The translations under genes were made by a program, and so were the position numbers. A DNA stretch of 64,000 nt from Iodobacter fluviatilis (GTDB lineage: Bacteria; Pseudomonadota; Gammaproteobacteria; Burkholderiales; Chitinibacteraceae): contig NZ_CP025781.1 of NCBI RefSeq assembly GCF_004194535.1, positions 2,418,001 through 2,482,000 on the forward strand, given 5' to 3'. How positions within the stretch are numbered: position 1 is the stretch's first letter; each line of letters opens with the position of its first letter. The notes beneath the pieces were generated by a model, which had not been told where the DNA came from, did not search any database, and worked only from the letters and a program-made list of their open reading frames with translations. Shown one piece after another: positions 26,293 through 35,505 of the stretch.

Positions 26293-27147
26293 ATGACAGC
26301 CCAAATTCTCGACGGAAAAGTTATTTCGGCCGAAATTGTTAGTGATGTACGTGCCAAAGTAGATGCCCGTGTGGCAAGTGGCTTGCGTGCTCCTGCACTT
26401 GCCGTGATTTTGGTTGGGGCAGACCCTGCTTCCCAAGTCTACGTCGGTAATAAAAAGCGTCAGTGCGCCAATGCGGGTATTCGCTCTGTTGATATTGATT
26501 TGCCAGCGGATACATCAGAGGCTGATTTACTGGCCTTGGTGACTAAGTTTAATCAGGATGACGAGATCGACGGTATCTTGGTGCAACTGCCTTTGCCAAA
26601 ACATATCAATGCAGAGAAAGTGATCGAGCTGATCGACCCAGTAAAAGATGTGGATGGTTTTCATCCCTACAATATTGGCCGTCTCGCTTTAAAAATGCCT
26701 TTGCTGCGCCCGTGTACCCCTCGCGGTGTGATGACTTTGTTAGAGCGCACCGGCATTGATATTGTGGGTAAAGATGCGGTTATCGTAGGCGCATCTAATA
26801 TCGTCGGTCGCCCGCAGGCTTTAGAGCTATTACTGGCACGCGCTACTGTTACGATCTGCCATAGTAAAACTCAAAATTTAGAAAGCAAAGTACGCGGTGC
26901 AGATATTGTAGTAGCTGGCGTAGGCATCCCTAATTTTGTAAAAGGGGATTGGATTAAGGCGGGCGCGATTGTGATTGACGTAGGTATCAATCGTTTAGAA
27001 AACGGCAAGCTTTGTGGTGATGTTGAATTTGATCTGGCCAAAGAAAAAGCCGCGTGGATTACTCCGGTGCCGGGTGGTGTGGGTTTGATGACTGTGGCAA
27101 CTTTGATGCAAAACACGTTTGATGCTTGCGTAAATCGCAAGGGTTAA
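26293..27147 (+). CDS. folD: Bifunctional methylenetetrahydrofolate dehydrogenase/cyclohydrolase
   Basis: Interconverts 5,10-methylene- and 10-formyl-tetrahydrofolate in one-carbon metabolism. 284 residues. Visible motifs: the cyclohydrolase lysine in [43 protein letters not shown] in the NADP-binding domain, and the C-terminal [19 protein letters not shown]. The start at 26293 is chosen for AGGAG eight bases upstream; the frame is open to 26242. The 290 bases between the tRNA-Pro gene and this start hold no other gene. Confidence 0.96.
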   Translation: MTAQILDGKVISAEIVSDVRAKVDARVASGLRAPALAVILVGADPASQVYVGNKKRQCANAGIRSVDIDLPADTSEADLLALVTKFNQDDEIDGILVQLPLPKHINAEKVIELIDPVKDVDGFHPYNIGRLALKMPLLRPCTPRGVMTLLERTGIDIVGKDAVIVGASNIVGRPQALELLLARATVTICHSKTQNLESKVRGADIVVAGVGIPNFVKGDWIKAGAIVIDVGINRLENGKLCGDVEFDLAKEKAAWITPVPGGVGLMTVATLMQNTFDACVNRKG

Positions 27148-27157
27148 GTTAATTCTT

Positions 27158-27176
27158 GGCTGGGGTTCACCCAGCC
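27158..27176. terminator. Short GC hairpin after folD
   Basis: GGCTGGG-gttca-CCCAGCC directly after folD. No T tract follows, so termination is uncertain and pyrD could be co-transcribed (gap of 54 bases). Confidence 0.35.
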
Positions 27177-27201
27177 CACTCTTTGCTGGACGTCCCCCTT
27201 C

Positions 27202-28221
27202 ATGTCTTATCAGCTTGCTAAACCTTTTCTTTTTTTACTTGATGCCGAAAAAGCCCATGCCGCCGCGTTTAATGGCTTGCATGCTTTGCATAGCTTAGGA
27301 TTTTTGCGCTCGTTTACGCCTACCGTTGTAGATTGCCCTGTCTCTGTAATGGGCTTGGATTTTCCTAATCCAGTAGGGCTTGCCGCTGGGCTTGATAAAA
27401 ATGGCGATCATATCGATGCAATGGCAGAGCTGGGTTTTGGCTTTTTAGAGATTGGCACGATTACGCCGCGCCCACAGTCTGGCAATCCTAAGCCACGGCT
27501 GTTTCGTCTTGTCGAAGCTGAAGGCATTATCAACCGTATGGGTTTTAATAATGACGGTGTGGATAAGCTGATTGAAAATGTTAAAAACAGTAATTACCAA
27601 GGCATTTTAGGGATCAATATCGGTAAAAATGCTGATACGCCGATTGAAAACGCCGTTGATGATTATTTGATCTGCTTAGATAAAGCCTACCAACACGCCA
27701 GCTACATAGCGGTAAATATTTCTAGCCCCAACACTAAAAACCTGCGCCAGTTGCAGGGGGCGGATGAATTAGGCCGTTTATTAAAGGCATTAAAGCAAAA
27801 GCAGACCGAGCTTGCGGATCGTCATGGCCGATACGTGCCACTTGCCCTCAAAATAGCACCGGATTTAGACAGCAACCAAGTACAAGACATCGCCGAGCGC
27901 CTAGTGGCGAGTGGGATTGATGGGGTGATTGCCAGCAATACCACTTTATCGCGCGTGGGGGTTGAGCATTTAAAGCATGGGCAAGAGGCCGGTGGCTTAT
28001 CCGGTGCGCCGGTGCGGGCTAAATCAACTAAGGTGATTCGTGATTTAGCTGAAGCGCTAGATGGCGCTTTGCCGATTATTGGCGTGGGCGGTATTTTTAA
28101 GGGTGAACACGCCGTAGAAAAAATCCGCGCTGGAGCAAGCTTGGTGCAGGTATACAGCGGCCTAATCTATGAAGGCCCTCAGTTAGTCAGCGATTGCGCT
28201 GAGGCGATTGCTGCGATGTAA
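27202..28221 (+). CDS. pyrD: Dihydroorotate dehydrogenase (quinone), class 2
   Basis: Membrane-associated flavoprotein of pyrimidine synthesis that passes electrons to quinone. 339 residues, the class 2 length. The N-terminal helical quinone-binding segment ([15 protein letters not shown]) is followed by [19 protein letters not shown], then [22 protein letters not shown] and the catalytic-base Ser region [15 protein letters not shown], and ends with [11 protein letters not shown]. Alone or in an operon with folD. Confidence 0.95.
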   Translation: MSYQLAKPFLFLLDAEKAHAAAFNGLHALHSLGFLRSFTPTVVDCPVSVMGLDFPNPVGLAAGLDKNGDHIDAMAELGFGFLEIGTITPRPQSGNPKPRLFRLVEAEGIINRMGFNNDGVDKLIENVKNSNYQGILGINIGKNADTPIENAVDDYLICLDKAYQHASYIAVNISSPNTKNLRQLQGADELGRLLKALKQKQTELADRHGRYVPLALKIAPDLDSNQVQDIAERLVASGIDGVIASNTTLSRVGVEHLKHGQEAGGLSGAPVRAKSTKVIRDLAEALDGALPIIGVGGIFKGEHAVEKIRAGASLVQVYSGLIYEGPQLVSDCAEAIAAM

Positions 28222-28248
28222 CTGCTGCAATGGCGGGCTAAATTAAAT

Positions 28249-28338
28249 CCTGAATCGCAGAGAGCACTGAGATCACAGCGAAAACAACAAAGGGCCTGAG
28301 ATCTATTTGCCCTTTGCTTTGTGCTCTCTGTGGTTAAA
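28249..28338. repeat. CTCTGTG inverted repeat between pyrD and rsxA
   Basis: GCAGAGAGCACTGAGATCAC on one side and TTTGTGCTCTCTGTGGTTAA on the other, with CAAAGGGCC and TTTGCCCTTTG nearer the centre: a long imperfect inverted repeat. It belongs to the same family as the repeats at 29008, 32316 and 33473. Confidence 0.6.
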
Positions 28339-28418
28339 GACTTGGCTCATGTACTAACTCAGCTGAGTTTGCTTGTAAATTTAATTTGCGTGAGCACGCG
28401 TTGCTATTTGGATAAACA

Positions 28419-29000
28419 ATGGATTTGCAACACTATTTACTGCTGCTTCTGGGCGCGGTGCTGGTTAATAATGCGGTACTGGTGCGCATTTTGGGGCTGT
28501 GTCCGTTTATGGGCGTATCCAAAAAGCTGGAGGCGTCGATTGGGATGGGGCTTGCCACGGCCTTTGTGCTGACACTTGCCTCGGGCACATCGTGGATGAT
28601 CGATCAGATCCTGATCTTCTGGCAGTTGGAATACCTGCGCACGCTGGCCTTTATTGTGGTGATTGCCGCTATCGTGCAATTCACTGAAATGTTTATCCAT
28701 AAAGCCAGCCCAGTGCTGTATCAGGCGCTGGGGATTTACCTGCCGCTGATTACCACCAACTGCGCCGTATTGGGCGTGCCGCTGATTAGCTCGGCGCAAA
28801 AGTACAACTTTGTAGAATCCCTACTCTTTGGCTTTGGCTCTGCCGTGGGCTTTAGCCTAGTGCTTATCCTATTTGCCGCGATGCGCGAAAGGCTGGAAGG
28901 GGCGGATATCCCCGCGTTTTTTAAAGGCACGCCGGTTGCGTTTATTACAGCGGGGTTGATGAGCTTGGCATTTATGGGTTTTGCGGGCTTGGTGCGATAA
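28419..29000 (+). CDS. rsxA: Ion-translocating electron transport complex subunit RsxA (RnfA)
   Basis: Integral membrane subunit of the Rnf/Rsx complex, which couples electron transfer between ferredoxin or NADH and partners to ion movement. 193 residues with six hydrophobic segments and the conserved stretches [25 protein letters not shown] and [13 protein letters not shown]; conserved Cys residues bind an iron-sulphur centre between RsxA and RsxE. First gene of the rsx operon. Confidence 0.95.
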   Translation: MDLQHYLLLLLGAVLVNNAVLVRILGLCPFMGVSKKLEASIGMGLATAFVLTLASGTSWMIDQILIFWQLEYLRTLAFIVVIAAIVQFTEMFIHKASPVLYQALGIYLPLITTNCAVLGVPLISSAQKYNFVESLLFGFGSAVGFSLVLILFAAMRERLEGADIPAFFKGTPVAFITAGLMSLAFMGFAGLVR

Positions 29001-29007
29001 AACCCTA

Positions 29008-29245
29008 ATTTTTAACCACAAGGGACACAGAGTTACCCGGAGAAAACCAACGCGATATCAATAGCTGATGAAGGCATTACGTAGAAATGGATTTGATTTT
29101 CAATCTACGCCCTCTTCGGGAGATCCTTATTTTATTATTACTCCATTAATTCCTAGGTTTTCTCCGTGCCCCTCCGTGTTCTCGGTGTCCTACGTGGTTC
29201 AAGATTTGGGTTTGTAAGTTGTGATCTGCAATTATTTATAGGAAA
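29008..29245. repeat. Long inverted repeat between rsxA and rsxB
   Basis: ACCACAAGGGACACAGAGTT and CGGAGAAAACC on the left mirror GGTTTTCTCCGTG, CCTCCGTGTTCTCGGTGTCC and TACGTGGTT on the right. The middle (about 29050-29145) has no gene. The right arm continues into GATTTGGGTTT and CAATTATTTATAGGAA, which also precede arsJ, and ends at the rsxB ribosome site. Confidence 0.65.
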
Positions 29246-29248
29246 GCT

Positions 29249-29806
29249 ATGTCTTTTTTACTGGCCATCGTTTTAATGGCTATTTTGGCGCTGATATTAG
29301 GTGCAGTGCTGGGCTTTGCAGCGATCAAGTTCAAGGTTGATGAAGATCCCTTGGTGGATAAAATCGACGCAATCCTGCCGCAAACCCAGTGTGGTCAGTG
29401 TGGTTTTCCTGGCTGTAAGCCTTATGCCACGGCGATTGCTAATGAAGAGGCTGATATCAATTGTTGCCCGCCAGGTGGCGAGGATGGTATCCGCAAGCTG
29501 GCGGAGCTGCTGGGCAAAGAATTTAAACCGCTGAATGCTGAGAATGGCGTTGAAAAGCCACGATCCGTTGCCTTGATTGATGAGGCGGTCTGTATAGGCT
29601 GTACGCTCTGCATTCAAGCTTGCCCAGTGGATGCCATTGTTGGTGCTGCCAAACATTTGCATACTGTGATTGCTGCGGAGTGCACTGGGTGCGAGCTTTG
29701 CGTCGCCCCTTGCCCTGTGGATTGTATTGATATTGTTCCCGTGGGAACCACGGTCAATAACTGGCGTTGGCGCTATCCTGTTATCCCCATCAAAGTTAAA
29801 TCATGA
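29249..29806 (+). CDS. rsxB: Electron transport complex subunit RsxB (RnfB)
   Basis: Membrane-anchored ferredoxin subunit that feeds electrons into the complex. 185 residues: an N-terminal membrane helix (residues 4-27), a four-Cys cluster region ([13 protein letters not shown], later NCCPPGG), and two ferredoxin motifs, [14 protein letters not shown] and [14 protein letters not shown], for [4Fe-4S] clusters. GGAAAG precedes the ATG. The stop overlaps the rsxC start (ATGA). Confidence 0.95.
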   Translation: MSFLLAIVLMAILALILGAVLGFAAIKFKVDEDPLVDKIDAILPQTQCGQCGFPGCKPYATAIANEEADINCCPPGGEDGIRKLAELLGKEFKPLNAENGVEKPRSVALIDEAVCIGCTLCIQACPVDAIVGAAKHLHTVIAAECTGCELCVAPCPVDCIDIVPVGTTVNNWRWRYPVIPIKVKS

Positions 29807-31902
29807 CTCAAACCAACCCTGTGATGAAGGTTGTGACTTTTCATGGCGGTGTTCATCCGCCCGAGCATAAAACCGAGTCCAACCGCACGTCAATCCGCGC
29901 TGCTGCGCTGCCGCCATTTTTAATTTTGCCCTTGCAGCAAAGCATTGGTAACCCTGCAAAACCGCTTGTGGTGGTGGGCGAGCGGGTATTAAAAGGCCAG
30001 CAACTGGCTAGTGCTGATGGCATGGTTTCGGCCGCCATTCATGCACCTACTTCGGGCGAGATTATCGCTATAGGCGAGCACCAAGTGCCACATCCTTCAG
30101 GCCTTGCCGATTTGTGCATTACGCTGAAAACCGATGGCAAGGATGAGTGGATTGCCAAAACGCCATTTGATTGGAGAAGCGCTGGGCCCAAGGCAGTGCG
30201 CGATTATCTGCGCGATATGGGCGTGGTAGGGCTGGGCGGCGCGGTGTTTCCGTCGCACCTTAAGCTCAATACTCAAGCGATTGATACGCTGGTGATTAAT
30301 GGCGCGGAGTGCGAGCCCTATATTACCTGCGACGATCGCATGATGAGAGAGCGCGCCAGCGAGATTATCGCCGGCATCTTGATGGTGCAGCAGCTGTTAA
30401 ACGCCAAACAGATCAAAATTGGCATTGAAGACAATAAGCCAGAGGCCGCAGAGGCACTGCGCTTAGCCATTACCGCTAACCAAAGCCACGCGGTGGCTGC
30501 GATTGAGGTGGTGTTGGTGCCTACGCTTTACCCTTCGGGCGGCGCTAAACAGTTAATCAAGCTACTGTGCGATATCGAAGTGCCAGGCGGGGTGCGTTCC
30601 ACGGATCTGGGTGTGCAGTGCTTTAATGTGGCCACCATTCACAGTATTTATTGCGCGCTGGCGCATGGTGAGCCGGTGATTCGGCGCGTGGTCACTATTA
30701 CTGGCAATGTAGAGCGGCCAGGTAATGTAGAGGCGTTGATTGGTACGCCGCTTAAACATCTATTAAAAGAAGCGGGGGATAAAGGCAGCAGCGGCTATAT
30801 TTATGGCGGCCCGATGATGGGTTTTGAGCTGCCATCTTTAGAAGTGGGGCTGAGCAAGGCGGGCAATTGTGTGATTGCCAAATCGCCGGTAGATTTCCCT
30901 GAAAAACCGCGTGAAATGCCCTGTATCCGTTGCAGCAAATGCGCGGAAGCATGCCCTGCCGAACTGCAGCCTATGGATTTATTCTGGTTTGCCAAAAGCA
31001 AAAACTTTGGTAAAGCGCAGGAGCGCAATCTGTTTGATTGCATCGAATGCGGCGCTTGCGCCTATGTTTGCCCTAGCAATATCCGCTTGGTGGATTACTA
31101 CCGCTTTGCAAAGTCTGAAATCTGGGCCGCTGAAAAAACCAAACATGCCGCCGATTTAGCGCGTGAGCGCTTTGAGTTTAGAGAATTTCGCGCTGAGCGT
31201 GAAAAGCAGGAAAAAGCCGAGCGCCTTGCCGCTAAAGCAGCCCAAAAGCTGGCGCAAGCCGAGGTGTCTGATGATCCGGAAGACGCCATCCGCGCTGCCA
31301 AGATTAAAGCAGCGATGGCTAGAACGGCGAGCGCTAGCGAATCACCAGCGAGTGATGTGGGCGTTGTTGCTACCGACGCCGATCAAGCCACGCAATTAGC
31401 TGCCGAGAAAAAAGCCAAAATTGCGGCGGCAATGGCGAGAGCTGCAGCGAAAAAAGTGGCAGCGGAGGCCGCTGTGCCGATGGTGCACAGCGAAGAATCA
31501 GTAGTGGCTCCTGCACAAAATATCCCTGTGAGCAGCTTAGATAAGAGCGATCGCACCAAAGAAATCCTTGATAAGCGCCGTGAAGAAAGAGCTCGCATTG
31601 CCGCGATGAGCCCAGAAGAGCGCAGTGATTGGGAGGCCGCCAAGCAGGCAGAAATCGCCGAGGCTAAAGCCGCTGCGGCACTAAGAAAAGCAGAAAGCGT
31701 AGCACCTCTTGAAGAGTCAGCATCTTCACTTGATGAAGAAAAAGCAGCCAAAATTCGGGCTGCTATGGCCAAAAGAGATGCAGAAAAAGCCCGTCTTGCC
31801 GCCATGAGCCCAGAGGAAAAAGCGGCACTGGCCGCAGAGCGCCAAGCGCGTATTGATGCAGCGATGGCGGCAAAAGCCGCTAAGGCGGCGAAAGATGAAT
31901 GA
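29803..31902 (+). CDS. rsxC: Electron transport complex subunit RsxC (RnfC)
   Basis: Peripheral NADH/flavin and iron-sulphur subunit of the Rsx complex, 699 residues. The core (residues 1-430) has the flavin-binding-type [26 protein letters not shown], and two ferredoxin motifs, [12 protein letters not shown] and [12 protein letters not shown]. The remaining 260 residues are an Ala/Lys/Glu-rich coiled-coil tail with recurring KAAMAR and MSPEE units, as in long gammaproteobacterial RsxC. The last codons overlap the start of the following 131-residue gene. Confidence 0.93.
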   Translation: MTQTNPVMKVVTFHGGVHPPEHKTESNRTSIRAAALPPFLILPLQQSIGNPAKPLVVVGERVLKGQQLASADGMVSAAIHAPTSGEIIAIGEHQVPHPSGLADLCITLKTDGKDEWIAKTPFDWRSAGPKAVRDYLRDMGVVGLGGAVFPSHLKLNTQAIDTLVINGAECEPYITCDDRMMRERASEIIAGILMVQQLLNAKQIKIGIEDNKPEAAEALRLAITANQSHAVAAIEVVLVPTLYPSGGAKQLIKLLCDIEVPGGVRSTDLGVQCFNVATIHSIYCALAHGEPVIRRVVTITGNVERPGNVEALIGTPLKHLLKEAGDKGSSGYIYGGPMMGFELPSLEVGLSKAGNCVIAKSPVDFPEKPREMPCIRCSKCAEACPAELQPMDLFWFAKSKNFGKAQERNLFDCIECGACAYVCPSNIRLVDYYRFAKSEIWAAEKTKHAADLARERFEFREFRAEREKQEKAERLAAKAAQKLAQAEVSDDPEDAIRAAKIKAAMARTASASESPASDVGVVATDADQATQLAAEKKAKIAAAMARAAAKKVAAEAAVPMVHSEESVVAPAQNIPVSSLDKSDRTKEILDKRREERARIAAMSPEERSDWEAAKQAEIAEAKAAAALRKAESVAPLEESASSLDEEKAAKIRAAMAKRDAEKARLAAMSPEEKAALAAERQARIDAAMAAKAAKAAKDE

Positions 31903-32290
31903 TCTTGAGTCGATGCGAAAGCAATATCATTTACGCGCATCAGAGCAGGGTTTAAAGGCTTGGGATGTGCACCGCTTGATTAAGCTGAGCGCACAGTTTG
32001 CCGTAATCAGCCTGCCACTGGAGCAGATTGCTGAGTTAGATCAGAGTTACTGGTTTGACGAGGGTGGAGCCGTGCCAACTTGCCGCGCCATTAGCGAACA
32101 CGCCAAATTAATTAATGAAACAGATCTGCGCTTCCCCATTATTTTGTCGCAAAACGGCAGGGTAATGGACGGCATGCACCGGGTGGCTAAAGCCTTGATG
32201 CAAGGCCAAACAGCGATACAGGCCGTGCAGTTTAGCCAAGACCCAGAGCCCGATTTTATCGGTATCGATGCGGATGATTTGCCTTATTAG
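31895..32290 (+). CDS. ParB-like N-terminal domain protein inserted in the rsx operon
   Basis: 131 residues. The segment VISLPLEQIAELDQSYWFD and, later, RFPIILSQNGRVMDGMHRVAKAL resembles the ParB/sulfiredoxin-type nucleotide-binding fold, in which G-x-x-x-D-G-x-H-R-V is the phosphate-binding motif. There is no helix-turn-helix after it. The ATG at 31895 overlaps the rsxC stop by eight bases, so translation is probably coupled. This gene is not part of the canonical rsxABCDGE order. Function unknown. Confidence 0.65.
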   Translation: MNDLESMRKQYHLRASEQGLKAWDVHRLIKLSAQFAVISLPLEQIAELDQSYWFDEGGAVPTCRAISEHAKLINETDLRFPIILSQNGRVMDGMHRVAKALMQGQTAIQAVQFSQDPEPDFIGIDADDLPY

Positions 32291-32315
32291 GCGATGTGAT
32301 ACAGATTAAAACCCA

Positions 32316-32390
32316 CGCCTTGAAACACGGAGTTTTACGGAGAAGAACATTTGTTCTCATTTTCTTCTTATGTTTTCTCTGTGTGTGGCT
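32316..32390. repeat. Inverted repeat before rsxD
   Basis: CCTTGAAACACGGAGTTTTACGGAGAA on the left, given here as two joined blocks (CCTTGAAACACGG, AGTTTTACGGAGAA), and TTTTCTCTGTGTGTGGC on the right; same family as the repeats at 29008 and 33473. Confidence 0.6.
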
Positions 32391-32442
32391 ACAAATTTTA
32401 GGTTTTTTTTGCGTACCTGAGTTTCTACCTTTTTGGAATTAA

Positions 32443-33462
32443 ATGAACACATCGCCCTTTTTTATTAAACCGACGCCTTTGCAAGTCGTCATGCTCAAAG
32501 TGGCGGCGGCTTTGTTGCCGGGGATTATTGCGCTGACTTGGGCGTTTGGCGTGGGGGTGTTGGTGCAGATTGCGCTGGCACTGCTAACGGCGCTGCTGGC
32601 GGAGGCGGCTTGCTTAAAGCTACGCAACTACCCGATCAAACCGTTTATTTTAGATGGCTCGGCTGCGGTAACCGCATTGCTGCTGGCCTTGTCTATGCCG
32701 CCGCTGGCTCCGTGGTGGGTGGTGGTGTTGGCTAGCTTGATTGCTATTTGCTTAGCCAAGCATTTATATGGCGGGCTGGGGCAGAATCCATTTAATCCAG
32801 CCATGGTGGGCTTTGCGGTGATGATTGTGTCTTTCCCAGCGCAAATGTCGCGCTGGGCTGCGCCTTTAGCGCTGGATATGCCGCATTTGGATAGTATCAC
32901 TCAAGTGATCACGATTTTTAGCGGAGCAGTGCCAGCGGCTTTTGATGCCATGGCCTCGGCTACGCCGCTAGATACCATTAAAACGGGTTTAAAAGCGCAT
33001 CAGGATTTGGCAGATGTAATGGGCGCACCGCTATTTGGCAATCTGGCTGGCGTGGGCAGTGAATGGGCAGCGGCGGGGTTCTTACTGGGGGGCTTATATT
33101 TACTGCGAGCAAAGCTCATTCCTTGGCAGATTCCAGTGGGATTCTTGGGTGCTTTTATGCTGACTGCTAGTGTGTTTTACGGCATAGATCCAGCTAATTA
33201 TAGCCCGCCCTGGTTTCACCTCTTTAGCGGCGCGGCCATTTTGGGGGCATTTTTTATAGTTTCAGACCCCGTAACTGCACCGACCACGCCACGCGGCAGG
33301 CTGATCTTTGCCGCTTTAGCGGGGCTACTGACTTATATGATCCGAATGTTTGGGGCTTATCCTGATGGCGTGGCCTTTGCCGTGCTGATCATGAATATCG
33401 CCACCCCCTTTATCGATCAATACACCCAACCGCCGGTTTTTGGGCGTAAAGCGAAAACATAA
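32443..33462 (+). CDS. rsxD: Electron transport complex subunit RsxD (RnfD)
   Basis: Integral membrane subunit carrying a covalently bound FMN. 339 residues with about nine hydrophobic segments. GGLGQNPFNPAMVGFAV is the conserved RnfD signature, and the flavin-attachment threonine is probably in FDAMASATPLDT. The C-terminal SDPVTAPTTPRGR is also typical. GGAA precedes the ATG. Separated from the upstream gene by a 152-base gap filled by a repeat. Confidence 0.94.
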   Translation: MNTSPFFIKPTPLQVVMLKVAAALLPGIIALTWAFGVGVLVQIALALLTALLAEAACLKLRNYPIKPFILDGSAAVTALLLALSMPPLAPWWVVVLASLIAICLAKHLYGGLGQNPFNPAMVGFAVMIVSFPAQMSRWAAPLALDMPHLDSITQVITIFSGAVPAAFDAMASATPLDTIKTGLKAHQDLADVMGAPLFGNLAGVGSEWAAAGFLLGGLYLLRAKLIPWQIPVGFLGAFMLTASVFYGIDPANYSPPWFHLFSGAAILGAFFIVSDPVTAPTTPRGRLIFAALAGLLTYMIRMFGAYPDGVAFAVLIMNIATPFIDQYTQPPVFGRKAKT

Positions 33463-33472
33463 GATAAATAAA

Positions 33473-33565
33473 CCGACACCTTGAAACACGGAGGACACAG
33501 ATAAAGCCGAGTTTCACGGAGAAAACGTTATTTATGAGGTTTTTCTCCGTGTTTTAAGATTGAGG
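33473..33565. repeat. Inverted repeat between rsxD and rsxG
   Basis: CACCTTGAAACACGGAGGAC, then TTTCACGGAGAAAACG, mirrored by TTTTTCTCCGTGTTTTAAG. The clearest hairpin of the family; it shares the CCTTGAAACACGGAG start with 32316. Confidence 0.65.
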
Positions 33566-33594
33566 TTGTGTTTGTAGCTATTAGGGAGAAATAA

Positions 33595-34215
33595 ATGAAA
33601 ACCATGTTTGCCAATGGGGTGCGTGGCGCGGGGACTTTATTTTTGTTTGCGGTGGTGTTTACGGCGTTGATGGCGGGCACGTACCAGCTCACTCGCAAGA
33701 AAGTACTGTTTAATGAAGAAAAAGCTAAAGCGGCGCTGATCGCCCAAGTTTTACCTGCCAAAAGTTTTGATAATAATCTGCTGAAAGGTGCAAAACTGTT
33801 ATCTGCGGAGGATGGCAAAGCCATGGGTAATGATGGCGATAGCTATGTTTATCTGGCTAAAAAGGCCGGCAAAACAGAGGCTGCTGTATTTGAAGCCACA
33901 GCCCCTGATGGCTATGCTGGCAAAATTAAACTGCTGGTTGGCGTAGCAAAAGATGGGCAGGTGCTGGGGGTGCGGGTGGTGGCGCATAAAGAAACACCGG
34001 GGTTGGGGGATTATATCGATGTGGCTAAATCCTCATGGATAGAGCAATTCAAAGGCCGCGAACTCACCCCGCAAAACGCAGATTTTTGGAAAGTAAAAAA
34101 AGACGGCGGTGGTTTTGATTATATGGCAGGTGCCACCATCAGCCCTCGTGCGGTTACAGCGGCGGTAAAGCGGGTGTTGGAATACGTAGCGAAGCAGCCA
34201 CAGCTGTTTTTATAG
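33595..34215 (+). CDS. rsxG: Electron transport complex subunit RsxG (RnfG)
   Basis: Periplasmic flavin-bearing subunit held by one N-terminal helix (residues 10-30). 206 residues. The motif for covalent FMN attachment is visible as DYMAGATISPRAVTAAV, with the acceptor threonine in GAT. KETPGLGDYID, typical of RnfG/NqrC, is also present. Preceded by GGGAGAA. Confidence 0.94.
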   Translation: MKTMFANGVRGAGTLFLFAVVFTALMAGTYQLTRKKVLFNEEKAKAALIAQVLPAKSFDNNLLKGAKLLSAEDGKAMGNDGDSYVYLAKKAGKTEAAVFEATAPDGYAGKIKLLVGVAKDGQVLGVRVVAHKETPGLGDYIDVAKSSWIEQFKGRELTPQNADFWKVKKDGGGFDYMAGATISPRAVTAAVKRVLEYVAKQPQLFL

Positions 34216-34240
34216 CGTGGGCACTTGTGCCCACGCGTAA
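34213..34240. repeat. GTGGGCAC...GTGCCCAC hairpin repeat
   Basis: GCGTGGGCAC-tt-GTGCCCACGC, a perfect 10-bp stem immediately after the rsxG stop. Third copy of the unit at 4764 and 16348. No T tract, so rsxE can still be read through. Confidence 0.6.
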
Positions 34241-34287
34241 AGAGAGAGTTGATCACGTGTGGTACATGTAAGTAATTGGAGCGTAAA

Positions 34288-34962
34288 GTGAGCAATCAAA
34301 TTATTAGCAACAGCATCTGGAAGCAAAATGCTGGGCTGGTGCAGATTTTGGGCATGTGCCCCGTGTTGGTGGTGTCGAGCAATATTGTGAATGGTGTGTC
34401 GCTGGGGCTGGCGACTAGCCTAGTGATGCTGGTGTCGGGCGCGGCCATTGCAGCGATTCGCCAGTTTGTGCCTAATGAATTACGCAGCCCGATTTTTATT
34501 CTGATTATTGCGGCCTTGGTTACCGTAGTGGATTTATTGTTTAACGCCTACGCGCATGGCTTATATGTGGTGCTGGGGATTTTTATCCCGCTGATTACCA
34601 CTAACTGCATCGTGTTGGCGCGGGCGGAGGCGTTTGCCAGCAAGAATAGCGTTTGGGATTCGGCGCTAGATGGCTTCTTTATGGGCATTGGCCTGACGTT
34701 GGTGTTGGCGGTGCTTGGGGGAATGCGTGAGCTGGTGGGCAAGGGCACTTTGCTCTCTGGTATTGATCTGGTGTTTGGCCCTAAGGCGCAAGCTTGGACG
34801 ATCCATATTATTCCCGCCGACATGCATTATCAGTTTCTACTCGCCATCTTGCCGCCTGGTGCATTTATTGGCCTAGGTCTGCTGATTGCGGTGAAAACAG
34901 CCTTGGATAAACGCCTTGAGGCAAAAGCAGGACGACTGGCCCATGCTGTGGCGAGCCATTGA
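34288..34962 (+). CDS. rsxE: Electron transport complex subunit RsxE (RnfE)
   Basis: Integral membrane partner of RsxA; 224 residues with about six hydrophobic segments. WKQNAGLVQILGMCPVLVVS and PLITTNCIVLARAEAFA parallel the RsxA motifs. I start at the GTG at 34288 because GGAG lies six bases before it; a TTG at 34276 has no ribosome site. Its 3' end overlaps the next small membrane gene. Confidence 0.93.
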   Translation: MSNQIISNSIWKQNAGLVQILGMCPVLVVSSNIVNGVSLGLATSLVMLVSGAAIAAIRQFVPNELRSPIFILIIAALVTVVDLLFNAYAHGLYVVLGIFIPLITTNCIVLARAEAFASKNSVWDSALDGFFMGIGLTLVLAVLGGMRELVGKGTLLSGIDLVFGPKAQAWTIHIIPADMHYQFLLAILPPGAFIGLGLLIAVKTALDKRLEAKAGRLAHAVASH

Positions 34963-35146
34963 GCTACTGGCTTATTTTGTACTGGCGGCCGTGATTTGGT
35001 GGCTGCTGAGCTTTGGGTTTTGGGGCAAGCTAGCCGTGCTGGTTTTGGGGGTTACTCTGCTGGCGGTTGGCATCTATTACTACATTCAGCTCATGCGCGA
35101 GCCATGGGATGAGTGGGATACGATATCCCGTGATAAAGATGAATAG
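34943..35146 (+). CDS. Small two-helix membrane protein, unknown
   Basis: 67 residues from an ATG overlapping the rsxE end by 20 bases. Two hydrophobic segments (LLAYFVLAAVIWWLLSF and LAVLVLGVTLLAVGIYYYI) are followed by an acidic tail (REPWDEWDTISRDKDE). Its place between rsxE and nth suggests a membrane helper of the Rsx complex, but no family is recognised. A TTG at 34916 would lengthen it by nine residues. Confidence 0.6.
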   Translation: MLWRAIELLAYFVLAAVIWWLLSFGFWGKLAVLVLGVTLLAVGIYYYIQLMREPWDEWDTISRDKDE

Positions 35147-35253
35147 TGAGCAGGGAGGCCCTGCGGTGACAGCATCTCTGAGTTTGGTAAACCTAGCACG
35201 CAGGCTGTCTAATCTACTCTAAGCGTTTTAACAATTTATATGGATCAGTTCTA

Positions 35254-35505
35254 ATGGCATTAAAAATAAGCAAAGAGGCCGAAGCCTTATTGATAAAGTC
35301 AATTAAGCATTATTTTGATAAAAATATGGACGAACCTATTGGTAATTTACAGGCCGGCATGTTGTTAGATTTCATTATGCAAGAAATTGCGCCTAGCATT
35401 TACAACCAAGCAATTATGGATGCCCAAGCGTATATGCAAGACAAAGCGCTTGATATGCCGGGGAGCTGTTTTGAGCCAGAAATGAGCTTCTGGATTAAAA
35501 AATGA
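35254..35505 (+). CDS. DUF2164 family protein
   Basis: 83 residues, no membrane segment. The opening (LKISKEAEALLIKSIKHYFDKNMDEPIGNLQA) and LLDFIMQEIAPSIYNQAIMDAQAYM are the DUF2164 pattern as I recall it. The stop overlaps the nth start (ATGA), so the two are coupled. Function unknown. Confidence 0.75.
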   Translation: MALKISKEAEALLIKSIKHYFDKNMDEPIGNLQAGMLLDFIMQEIAPSIYNQAIMDAQAYMQDKALDMPGSCFEPEMSFWIKK

